Origin: PALSA-911 sp963743035
GTDB lineage: Bacteria > Pseudomonadota > Alphaproteobacteria > Acetobacterales > Acetobacteraceae
Assembly: GCA_963743035.1 (NCBI GenBank)
Contig: CAVUOB010000001.1
Location: forward strand, 1 to 64,000
Direction: 5' to 3'
Length of the DNA: 64,000 nucleotides
In this document: positions 1 through 7,911 of the stretch, one piece after another
Layout of the letters: the number at the start of each line of letters is the position of its first letter
How positions within the stretch are numbered: position 1 is the first letter of the stretch
The notes under the pieces: generated by a model
What the model saw: the letters and a program-made list of their open reading frames with translations, nothing else
Told to the model about the DNA's origin: nothing
Database searches by the model: none
Position numbers and translations under genes: made by a program

Positions 1-1
1 C

Positions 2-1015
2 AAGTTCTTCCTCTACACGCTGACCGGCTCGGTGCTGATGCTGCTCGCGCTGCTGGCGATGTGGCGCTACGCCGGCACCACCGACATCCCGACTTTGATG
101 CACACCAGCTTCCCCGCGGCGATGCAGACCTGGCTGTTCCTGGCCTTCCTCGCCTCCTTCGCGGTCAAGGTGCCGATGTGGCCGGTGCACACCTGGCTGC
201 CGGACGCGCATGTGGAGGCGCCGACCGCGGGTTCCGTGATCCTGGCCGGCGTGCTGCTGAAGATGGGGGCCTACGGCTTCCTGCGCTTCTCGGTGCCGAT
301 GCTGCCCGAGGCGTCCGCCTATTTCGCGCCGCTGATCTACACGCTGTCGATCATGGCGATCATCTACACCTCGCTGGTGGCGCTGGCGCAGGACAACATG
401 AAGAAGCTGATCGCCTATTCCTCCGTCGCCCATATGGGCATGGTGACGATCGGCATCTTCACCTTCAACGTGCAGGGCATCCAGGGCGCGCTGTTCCAGA
501 TGCTGTCGCACGGCGTGGTCGCGGGCGCGCTCTTCCTTTGCGTCGGCGTGGTCTATGACCGCATGCACACGCTGGAGATCGACCGCTATGGCGGATTGGC
601 GGACCGCATGCCCGGCTACGCGACGGTGTTCATGCTGTTCACCATGGCCAGCGTCGGCCTGCCCGGCACTTCCGGCTTCGTCGGCGAGTTCCTGGTCATC
701 ACCGGCGCGCTGCAGGTGAATTTCTGGCTGACGCTGCTGGCCGCCACCGGCATGGTGCTCGGCGCCGCCTACATGTTGTTCCTGTATCGCCGGGTGATCT
801 TCGGGCGGCTGACCAAGGCCGATCTGAAATTCATCCTCGATCTTTCGCCGCGCGAATATGCCTTGTTCGTGCCGCTGATCGTGCTGGCGCTGTGGATGGG
901 CGTATACCCGTCCAGCTTCACCGGCTTCTTCGATGCCAGCGTGGCCGAGATGGTCCGCCACCACACCGCCGCGCTCGAACAGACTGTCAAGCTAGCCGGA
1001 GTGCTGCACCAATGA
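2..1015 (+). CDS. nuoM: NADH-quinone oxidoreductase subunit M (partial, 5' end outside window)
   Basis: Membrane subunit of respiratory complex I, one of the three antiporter-like proton-pumping subunits. The reading frame is already open at base 2, so the N-terminus lies upstream of the window. The visible part carries the antiporter-family features: the segment with VPMWPVHTWLPDAHVEAPT, a lysine in the DNMKKLIAYSSVAHMG helix, and a chain of hydrophobic helices to the end. The stop overlaps the nuoN start in an ATGA tetranucleotide, showing operon continuity. Identity is secure from the motifs and the nuoN neighbour. Confidence 0.96.
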   Translation, partial: KFFLYTLTGSVLMLLALLAMWRYAGTTDIPTLMHTSFPAAMQTWLFLAFLASFAVKVPMWPVHTWLPDAHVEAPTAGSVILAGVLLKMGAYGFLRFSVPMLPEASAYFAPLIYTLSIMAIIYTSLVALAQDNMKKLIAYSSVAHMGMVTIGIFTFNVQGIQGALFQMLSHGVVAGALFLCVGVVYDRMHTLEIDRYGGLADRMPGYATVFMLFTMASVGLPGTSGFVGEFLVITGALQVNFWLTLLAATGMVLGAAYMLFLYRRVIFGRLTKADLKFILDLSPREYALFVPLIVLALWMGVYPSSFTGFFDASVAEMVRHHTAALEQTVKLAGVLHQ

Positions 1016-2433
1016 ACTGGATCCTGGCGCTGCCGGAACTCGTGCTGGCCTGTTGCGGCATGGCGATCCTGGTGATCGGCGTGCTGCGCAAGAGCGACAG
1101 CACGCAGATCTGTTCCATGCTGACGCTCGGCGCCTACCTGATCGCCGCCCTGCTGGTGCTGCTTTCCGCCAGCGGCAGTGCCTATCACGGCCAGTTCGTC
1201 GTCAATTCCTTCAGCAGTTTCGCCAAGCTGCTGATCCTCGTCGCCGCCGCGCTCGCGGTGGTACTGTCGCTCGACTACAACCGGGCCGAGGGCCTGGCGC
1301 GGTTCGAGTTTCCCGTGCTCATGCTGCTGGCGGTCACCGGCATGATGATCATGGTGTCCGCCAGCTCGATGATGAGCCTTTATCTCGGCCTGGAACTGCA
1401 ATCCCTTGCGCTGTACGTGCTCGCCGCCTTCGCGCGCGACGACATCCGCTCCTCCGAGGCCGGACTGAAGTATTTCGTGCTCGGCGCGCTTGCTTCCGGC
1501 CTGCTGCTGTACGGGATTTCGCTGGTCTACGGCTTCTCCGGCAGCATGGATTTCGTCGAGATCGCGCGGACCCTGTCCGACCCGTCCAAGGCGTCGACCG
1601 GGCTGATCGTCGGCGTGGTGTTCGTGGTTGCCGGGCTGGCGTTCAAGATCTCGGCGGTGCCGTTCCATATGTGGACGCCGGACGTGTACGAGGGTGCGCC
1701 GACGCCGGTCACTGCCTTCCTCGGCACCGCGCCGAAGGTCGCCGCCATCGCGCTCATTCTCCGCCTTATGGGCATCCCGTTCGGCCATCTGCTCGGCTCC
1801 TGGCAGCAGCTGATCGTGCTGGTTTCCATCTGCTCGATGGTGCTCGGCGCGCTGGCCGCGATCGGGCAGATCAACATCAAGCGGCTGATGGCCTATTCCT
1901 CCATCGGCCATATGGGCTACGCGCTGATCGGCCTCGCGGTCGGCACCGCCGACGGCGTGCGCGGCGTGCTGATCTACATGGTCACCTACGTGTTCATGAA
2001 CGCCGGCACCTTTGCCTGCATCCTGGCGATGCGCCGCAAGGGCATGGCGCTGGAGAAGATCTCCGACCTGGCCGGGCTTGGCCGGACCGACCCGATGCTG
2101 GCGGGCTGGCTGACCGTGTTCATGTTCAGCATGGCCGGCATCCCGCCCATGGCCGGGTTCTTCGGCAAGCTCTATGTCTTCCTGGCCGCGGTCCAGGGCG
2201 GCATGTGGACCCTGGCGGTGATCGGCGTGCTGACCAGCGTGATCGGCGCCTATTACTACCTGCGCATCATCAAGGTGATGTATTTCGACGAAGGCGGAGA
2301 GGCGTTCGATCGCCGCCCGGCCTCGCTGTCTGTCGTCGCCGCTGCCACCGGCCTGTTCACCCTGTTCTTCTTCGTCTTCCCGGCCCCCTTCGTCAGTGCG
2401 GCGCAGGCGGCGGCGAAGGTGCTGTTCGGGTGA
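1012..2433 (+). CDS. nuoN: NADH-quinone oxidoreductase subunit N
   Basis: Complex I proton-pumping membrane subunit, 473 residues, the usual length. It starts MNWILALPELVLA at an ATG overlapping the nuoM stop (ATGA), so the two are probably translationally coupled. An open frame continues further upstream (to about base 892) but that part is only nuoM sequence read in another frame. Visible family features are the QINIKRLMAYSSIGHMGYAL lysine helix, the YLGLELQSLALYVLAAF segment and about 14 hydrophobic helices. It is normally the last nuo gene, and here too it ends the nuo block; coaX follows after 27 bases. Confidence 0.97.
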   Translation: MNWILALPELVLACCGMAILVIGVLRKSDSTQICSMLTLGAYLIAALLVLLSASGSAYHGQFVVNSFSSFAKLLILVAAALAVVLSLDYNRAEGLARFEFPVLMLLAVTGMMIMVSASSMMSLYLGLELQSLALYVLAAFARDDIRSSEAGLKYFVLGALASGLLLYGISLVYGFSGSMDFVEIARTLSDPSKASTGLIVGVVFVVAGLAFKISAVPFHMWTPDVYEGAPTPVTAFLGTAPKVAAIALILRLMGIPFGHLLGSWQQLIVLVSICSMVLGALAAIGQINIKRLMAYSSIGHMGYALIGLAVGTADGVRGVLIYMVTYVFMNAGTFACILAMRRKGMALEKISDLAGLGRTDPMLAGWLTVFMFSMAGIPPMAGFFGKLYVFLAAVQGGMWTLAVIGVLTSVIGAYYYLRIIKVMYFDEGGEAFDRRPASLSVVAAATGLFTLFFFVFPAPFVSAAQAAAKVLFG

Positions 2434-2460
2434 CGCGGTCCTCGCACTGGCGTTGAACCC

Positions 2461-3273
2461 GTGCTGCTGGTCGTCGATGCCGGGAATACCAATGTCGTCT
2501 TTGCCGTGCATGACGACACGCATTGGTGCGGCACCTGGCGCATCGCCACGGATCCGCAGCGAACCTCGGACGAATATGCGGTCTGGCTGCTCAGCCTGCT
2601 GACCCATGTCGGCCTGAAGCCCGCGGATATCGACCGGGCAGTGATCGGCACCGTGGTTCCGGCCGCGCTGTACCATCTGCGCCGGCTGTGCCGCGAGTGG
2701 TTCCATGCCGAACCGCTGGTGGCGCGGGCCAATCTGGACTGGGGCTTTGAGATCAAGGTCGAGCAGCCCGGGGAGGTCGGCGCCGACCGGTTGCTGAATT
2801 CGCTGGCGGCGCACCGCCATTTCGGCGGCCCGCTGGTAGTGGTCGATTTCGGCACCGCCACCACCTTCGACGTGGTGGACCAGGACGGCGCCTATCTTGG
2901 CGGCGTCATCGCCCCCGGCATTAACCTGTCGATCGAAGCGCTGCACCGCGCCGCTGCCAGATTGCCGCGCATCGGCATCGGCCGGCCGCAATCGGTCATC
3001 GGGCGTTCCACCGTGCCGGCCATGCAGTCTGGCATGTACTGGGGCTATATCGGACTGATCGAAGGGCTGGTCACGCGCATCAAGTGCGAGTATGGCGGTC
3101 CCCTCAAAGTGGTGGCGACAGGCGGCCTGGCGCCGCTGTTCGCCGAGGGCACGATGATGATCGAGCGGATCGAGCCCGATCTGACCCTCGATGGATTGCG
3201 CATGTTGGCGGATCGCAACCCGACCCCCACATTATCCAGAGACAGGCAACGCCTGAACGAACCCGAGCTGTAA
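2461..3273 (+). CDS. coaX: Type III pantothenate kinase
   Basis: Catalyses the first step of coenzyme A synthesis, ATP-dependent phosphorylation of pantothenate. The 270-residue protein begins LLVVDAGNTNVVFAVHD, the ASKHA phosphate-binding loop typical of CoaX. It also has GADRLLNSLAAHR, DFGTATTFDVVD and GGVIAPGINLS, the pantothenate and nucleotide-binding blocks. The start is GTG. It sits 27 bases after nuoN and 39 bases before rnj. In many alphaproteobacteria birA lies between nuoN and coaX; it is absent here. Confidence 0.95.
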   Translation: MLLVVDAGNTNVVFAVHDDTHWCGTWRIATDPQRTSDEYAVWLLSLLTHVGLKPADIDRAVIGTVVPAALYHLRRLCREWFHAEPLVARANLDWGFEIKVEQPGEVGADRLLNSLAAHRHFGGPLVVVDFGTATTFDVVDQDGAYLGGVIAPGINLSIEALHRAAARLPRIGIGRPQSVIGRSTVPAMQSGMYWGYIGLIEGLVTRIKCEYGGPLKVVATGGLAPLFAEGTMMIERIEPDLTLDGLRMLADRNPTPTLSRDRQRLNEPEL

Positions 3274-3312
3274 CGGCCTATTTTCAGGAGTGGGCCCCTA
3301 AGAAAGAAGAAT

Positions 3313-4959
3313 ATGGACGCTGCATCCGGTGATCTGGCCTTCCTGCCCCTGGGCGGGACGGGTGAGATCGGCATGAATCTCAATCTATATCGTTGCGACG
3401 GCAAATGGCTGGCCGTTGATTGCGGCATCGGCTTCGGCGGTTCGGAACTGCCGGAGGTGGACGTGATGATGGCCGATCCCGGCTTCATCGCCGAGCGCCG
3501 CGACCGGCTGCTGGGCCTCGTTATCACCCATGCGCATGAGGACCATATCGGCGCCGTCGCGCATCTGTGGCCGCAATTGCGCTGCCCGGTTTATGCGACG
3601 CCCTTCGCCGCGGCGGTGCTGCGGCGGAAACTGACCGAGGTCGGGCTGCAGAACCAGGTGCGGGTGCAGGTGGTGCCGACCGGCGGGTCCATCGACCTTG
3701 CCCCGTTCTCGCTGCAGTTCCTGCGCATGGCGCATTCCATCCCCGAGGCCCAGGCGCTCGCCATCACCACCCCGCATGGCATCGTGCTGCATACCGGCGA
3801 CTGGAAACTCGACCCGACTCCGCTGGTCGGCCCACCGACCGACGAGGCCGCCCTGGCGGCCCTGGGCGACAAGGGTGTGCTGGCGATGGTCTGCGATTCC
3901 ACCAACGCGATGGTGGAAGGGCATTCGGGCTCGGAGGACGATGTCCGCATCAGCCTGACCGCCCTGATCCGCTCCATCCGTGGCCGGGTGGCGGTCACCT
4001 GTTTCGCTTCCAACGTCGCGCGCATGCAGTCGATTGCGCTGGCGGCGCAGGAATGCGGACGCAGCGTCGCGATCGTCGGGCGTTCGTTGCGCAACATCGA
4101 GGCCGCCGCGCGTGAATGCGGGTATCTCAAGACCGTGCCGGAGTTCCTCGCCGAGGACGATATCGACGATGTCCCCGACGACAACATCCTGATCCTGGTG
4201 ACCGGCAGCCAGGGAGAGCCCCGCTCGGCGCTGGCCCGCATCGCCATGGACACGCATCCCCGCGTGGCCTTGGGGGAGGGGGACACGGTGATCTTCTCCA
4301 GCCGCATGATCCCCGGCAACGAACGCGCCATCGGCACCGTGCAGGACAACCTGGTCCGTCGCGGCGTCAACCTGATGACGGATGCCGACCACCTCGTGCA
4401 TGTCTCCGGCCATCCCGCGCGTGACGAGCTGCGCCGGCTGTACAAGCTGGTGCGGCCGAAATATGCGGTGCCCGTGCATGGCGAGTGGCGGCACCTGTCG
4501 GCCCATGCGGAACTGGCGCAGGAGGCGGGATCGAACCCGATCCTGATGGAGGACGGCGATATCCTGAGCCTGGCGCCTGGCCGCGCCGAGGTGATCGACA
4601 GCGCGCCGGTCGGCCGGCTGGTGCTGGACGCCAATCGGCTGGTGCCGCTGAACGGGGAGGTGCTGTCGGCGCGACGGCGGATGCTGTTCAACGGCGTGGT
4701 GCTGGGCAGCCTGGCGGTGGACGGCACCGGCAAGATCCTCGGCAAGCCGCAGATCAGCGCGCCCGGCCTCTATGAGCCGGAGGACCCGGAGACGGACCGG
4801 ATCACCCGCGACTTCACCACCGCCCTGTCGGATCTGCCGGCGGCTTTGCGCCGCGACAATTCGGCGCTGGCGGATGCGGCGCGCTCGGCCTTGCGCCGCG
4901 CGCTGGGCAAGCGCTTCCAGAAGCGGCCGCTGGTGGATGTGCATCTGCTTCGGGTGTGA
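3313..4959 (+). CDS. rnj: Ribonuclease J
   Basis: Metallo-beta-lactamase/beta-CASP ribonuclease with endo- and 5' exonuclease activity in RNA turnover. The 548-residue length is typical. The zinc motif HAHEDH is at residues 73-78, preceded by FLPLGGTGEIGMNL near the N-terminus. The beta-CASP segment includes CFASNVARMQS and VTGSQGEPRSAL, and the later HVSGHPARDEL and VPVHGEWRHL blocks carry further active-site histidines. A purine-rich AAGAAAGAAG precedes the ATG. The coaX-rnj order is common in alphaproteobacteria. Cytoplasmic. Confidence 0.95.
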   Translation: MDAASGDLAFLPLGGTGEIGMNLNLYRCDGKWLAVDCGIGFGGSELPEVDVMMADPGFIAERRDRLLGLVITHAHEDHIGAVAHLWPQLRCPVYATPFAAAVLRRKLTEVGLQNQVRVQVVPTGGSIDLAPFSLQFLRMAHSIPEAQALAITTPHGIVLHTGDWKLDPTPLVGPPTDEAALAALGDKGVLAMVCDSTNAMVEGHSGSEDDVRISLTALIRSIRGRVAVTCFASNVARMQSIALAAQECGRSVAIVGRSLRNIEAAARECGYLKTVPEFLAEDDIDDVPDDNILILVTGSQGEPRSALARIAMDTHPRVALGEGDTVIFSSRMIPGNERAIGTVQDNLVRRGVNLMTDADHLVHVSGHPARDELRRLYKLVRPKYAVPVHGEWRHLSAHAELAQEAGSNPILMEDGDILSLAPGRAEVIDSAPVGRLVLDANRLVPLNGEVLSARRRMLFNGVVLGSLAVDGTGKILGKPQISAPGLYEPEDPETDRITRDFTTALSDLPAALRRDNSALADAARSALRRALGKRFQKRPLVDVHLLRV

Positions 4960-4965
4960 CGGTCG

Positions 4966-5343
4966 ATGAACTGGGTCATCGGTCTGATGTTGTATAGCGT
5001 GATCTGGTGGATCGCGCTGTTCCTCGTGCTGCCGTTCTATTCCCGCCCGGTTTCGACCCCGGATCCGCGAACCGGCTGGCGCGGGGCGCCGGATCGCGTG
5101 CGGTTCGGGCGGATCGTGCTGGTCAACAGCCTGCTCTCCCTGGTGATCTGGGGGGGCTGCTACATGCTGATCACCAGCGACTGGCTCAGCTTCCGCCATG
5201 GGTTTCTGGCAATGGATCCCGGCCGTACCCCTGAGCGGCGACGCCCGGGCGTCCGGACAGCGTCAGCAATGGCAGGAAGCCGCAGCGGCCCCTTGTGTAA
5301 CATGCATGCCGGGTGCAAGCGGGTCGCGGTGGCCAACTCGTAA
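4966..5343 (+). CDS. DUF1467 family small membrane protein with run-on tail
   Basis: Starts 7 bases after the rnj stop, so it is probably in the same operon. The first 85 or so residues match the DUF1467 pattern: an N-terminal helix (VIGLMLYSVIWWIALFLVLPF), a short RTGWRGAPDRVRFGR loop and a second helix ending LITSDWLSFRHGFLAMD. DUF1467 proteins usually end about there. Here a hydrophilic tail of about 40 residues of unremarkable composition follows, suggesting that the original stop was lost and translation runs into intergenic DNA. Function unknown; inner membrane with two helices. Confidence 0.8.
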   Translation: MNWVIGLMLYSVIWWIALFLVLPFYSRPVSTPDPRTGWRGAPDRVRFGRIVLVNSLLSLVIWGGCYMLITSDWLSFRHGFLAMDPGRTPERRRPGVRTASAMAGSRSGPLCNMHAGCKRVAVANS

Positions 5344-5521
5344 CGCGCCGATGGCGGCGGATGCCTTGTGCGACCGCGGGATGTCTTGTATCCCCAAGCC
5401 TCGGGCAACGGTGCGGTTGACACGTTTTTCCATGAACCGACAACAATTCCGTGCTTTACTCTGAAGCAGCTTCCCGGGCTGTTTTGGGAACGACGAAAAC
5501 TTCGAACACGAAGAGGCCGGC

Positions 5522-6658
5522 ATGCCGATGAAGAAGCGTGTGCTGACCGTCTTCGGAACCCGGCCCGAGGGCATCAAGATGATGCCTGTGGTCCGCGAGC
5601 TGCGAGCGCGCCCGGGTATCGAGCAGATCGTCTGCGTCACCGGCCAGCACCGTCACATGCTCGATCAGGTGTTCGCGGCCTTCGGCGAACGGCCGGACAT
5701 CGATCTGGACATCATGGCGCCGAACCAGACGTTGGCGGACATCACCTCCAGGGTCCTGGTCCGCATGGGTGAGGTGTTGGCGCAGGAGAAGCCGGACATC
5801 GTCCTGGTGCATGGCGACACCACTACGGCAATGGCGACGGCGCTCGCCGCTTTCTACGCGCGCGTCGCGATCGGTCATGTGGAGGCAGGCCTGCGGTCCT
5901 TCGACCTGCAGCGTCCCTGGCCGGAGGAGTTCAACCGCGTCGCCATCGATGCGATTGCCGATCTTCTGTTCGCCCCGACCACGAGTTCCGCCACGAACCT
6001 GGCGCAGGAGTACAATCGCCGCAGCCAGGTGCTCGTCACCGGCAATACCGGCATCGACGCCCTGCTGTTCATCGCCACCCGCATCGCCGAGGATCCGAAC
6101 CTGGCCGGGGAGATCGGCACCCGCTACCCCTTCCTCGATCCCGGCCGGCGGCTGGTGCTGGTCACCGGACATCGGCGGGAGAGTTTCGGCGACGGCTTTC
6201 AGCGCATCTGCGACGGGCTCAGCGCGGTCGCCGCGCGCGGCGACGTGCAACTGGTCTATCCCGTGCACCTCAATCCGCAGGTGCAGGACGTGGTCCGGGA
6301 GCGGCTCTGCCGGCACCCCGACATCCATTTGATCGCACCGGTGGAATATCTGGACATGGTGTTCCTGATGCGCCGGGCAGCGCTGCTGATCACCGATTCC
6401 GGCGGTATCCAGGAAGAGGGGCCGGCGCTCGGCAAGCCGGTCCTGGTCATGCGCGATGTCACCGAGCGGCCGGAGGCGCTGGCGACCGGCGTCGTGCAGC
6501 TGATCGGCACCGATCCGGTCTTGATGCGCCAGAAGGTGGACGCGCTGTTCGACGATCCCGCGGAATATGCCCGCCGCGCCCGCCCCGTGTTTCCGTACGG
6601 CGACGGCCATGCCGCGAGCCGGATTGTCGATGCCATCCAGGAGTTTAAGAAGCCATGA
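5522..6658 (+). CDS. wecB: UDP-N-acetylglucosamine 2-epimerase (non-hydrolysing)
   Basis: Interconverts UDP-GlcNAc and UDP-ManNAc, supplying precursor for surface polysaccharide. The 378-residue length is standard. Family blocks seen are VFGTRPEGIKMMPVV at the N-terminus, HGDTTTAMATALAAFYA, IGHVEAGLRSFD, PEEFNRVAIDAIADLLFAPT, VTGHRRESFG and LLITDSGGIQEEGPALG. The stop overlaps the wecC start. A 178-base intergenic region precedes it, with a weak sigma70-like TTGACA at 5417-5422. Cytoplasmic; context (wecC, flippase fusion) supports a role in capsule, LPS or exopolysaccharide synthesis. Confidence 0.95.
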   Translation: MPMKKRVLTVFGTRPEGIKMMPVVRELRARPGIEQIVCVTGQHRHMLDQVFAAFGERPDIDLDIMAPNQTLADITSRVLVRMGEVLAQEKPDIVLVHGDTTTAMATALAAFYARVAIGHVEAGLRSFDLQRPWPEEFNRVAIDAIADLLFAPTTSSATNLAQEYNRRSQVLVTGNTGIDALLFIATRIAEDPNLAGEIGTRYPFLDPGRRLVLVTGHRRESFGDGFQRICDGLSAVAARGDVQLVYPVHLNPQVQDVVRERLCRHPDIHLIAPVEYLDMVFLMRRAALLITDSGGIQEEGPALGKPVLVMRDVTERPEALATGVVQLIGTDPVLMRQKVDALFDDPAEYARRARPVFPYGDGHAASRIVDAIQEFKKP

Positions 6659-7896
6659 GCAAGGTCTGCGTCGTCGGTCTGGGCTATATCGGGCTGCCGA
6701 CCGCGGCCATGCTCGCGAGCCGCGGTCATGAGGTGATCGGCTGCGACACCAATCCGCGGGTCGTGGCCATGATCAATGAAGGCCATGCGCATTTCCAGGA
6801 ACCCGACCTGCAGATGCTGCTCGCCGCCGCCATCCAGATCGGCCGTCTGCGCGCGCAGGCGGCCCCGGTGGAAGCGGATTATTACATCCTCGCTGTGCCG
6901 ACGCCGTTCTGCGAGGGCAAGAAGCCGGATCTGTCCTATGTGGACGCGGCTACCGACTCCATCGCTCCGGTGCTGAAGCGCGGCGATACCGTGATCCTGG
7001 AATCCACGTCGCCGATCGGTGCCACCGAAAGGCTCACGGCGCGCCTGTCCGCGGCGCGGCCGGACCTGCAGTTTCCCCGCTACCAGCAGGTGGACGGGGC
7101 GGATATCTTCATCACCCATTGTCCGGAGCGGATCCTGCCCGGCCATATGGTCCGCGAGCTGGTGTCCAACGACCGTATCATCGGTGGCGTGACCAGCGAT
7201 TGCGCGGCCAAGGCGCTGGCGCTGTATGAGAGCTTCGTTTCCGGGCAGTGCTTCCTGACCGACTGCCGTACGGCGGAGTTCGTCAAGCTGATCGAGAATT
7301 CTTATCGCGACGTCAATATCGCCTTCGCCAACGAGCTGTCGTTGATCTGCGAGCGGGTGCATGTCGATGTGTGGCGCGCGATCGATCTGGCGAACAAGCA
7401 TCCCCGGGTCAACATCCTGCAACCGGGGGCTGGTGTCGGCGGTCACTGCATCGCGGTGGATCCCTGGTTCATTGTCGATGCGGCGCCGGATTTGGCGCGG
7501 ATCATCCGCTCCGCGCGGGAGGTCAACGATCACAAACCGCATTGGGTGAGCGAGCGGGTGCTGAAGCTGGCGGATCGCTTTCGCGAGCCAATCGTCGCCT
7601 GTTTCGGTATCGCCTATAAGCCGGACGTGGACGATCTGCGCGAAAGCCCGTCGATGGAGGTAGTCCACGAACTGGCGCAGCGCAGCGGCGTGCGGGTGCT
7701 GGTGGTCGAGCCCAATGTGAAAGAACTGCCGCAGTCGCTTGCCGGGCTGGCGAACGTCACCCTGGTGGATGCGGACGCTGCAATGCGCGACGCTGACATC
7801 GTCGCATTCCTGGTCGGCCACAAGCAGTTCCGCCGGCTGGAAAAGAACGGCTTCCTGAACAAGGTCGTTGTGGACGCCATAGGCCTGATGGCCTGA
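6655..7896 (+). CDS. wecC: UDP-N-acetyl-D-mannosamine dehydrogenase
   Basis: NAD-dependent oxidation of UDP-ManNAc to UDP-ManNAcA. The protein has 413 residues. The Rossmann start is VVGLGYIGLPTAAML, the central region has the KLIENSYRDVNIAFANEL helix, the catalytic cysteine lies in GAGVGGHCIAVDPWF, and the C-terminal UDP-binding part has FGIAYKPDVDDLRESPS. It begins with ATGA overlap on wecB, so the two form a translationally coupled pair. The family also contains UDP-glucose dehydrogenases; pairing with wecB makes the ManNAc form the better call. Confidence 0.93.
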   Translation: MSKVCVVGLGYIGLPTAAMLASRGHEVIGCDTNPRVVAMINEGHAHFQEPDLQMLLAAAIQIGRLRAQAAPVEADYYILAVPTPFCEGKKPDLSYVDAATDSIAPVLKRGDTVILESTSPIGATERLTARLSAARPDLQFPRYQQVDGADIFITHCPERILPGHMVRELVSNDRIIGGVTSDCAAKALALYESFVSGQCFLTDCRTAEFVKLIENSYRDVNIAFANELSLICERVHVDVWRAIDLANKHPRVNILQPGAGVGGHCIAVDPWFIVDAAPDLARIIRSAREVNDHKPHWVSERVLKLADRFREPIVACFGIAYKPDVDDLRESPSMEVVHELAQRSGVRVLVVEPNVKELPQSLAGLANVTLVDADAAMRDADIVAFLVGHKQFRRLEKNGFLNKVVVDAIGLMA

Positions 7897-7911
7897 TGGC
7901 GCGCGCCCCGA

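Noticed and set aside
769..2991. A 740-codon open frame on the minus strand opposite nuoM/nuoN/coaX
   Set aside because: It is the antisense of three well-identified genes in GC-rich DNA and has the His/Gln/Arg-rich, low-complexity composition of such shadows; no domain or ribosome site.
3385..5199. A 604-codon minus-strand frame opposite ribonuclease J
   Set aside because: Same reason: antisense shadow of rnj and the DUF1467 gene.
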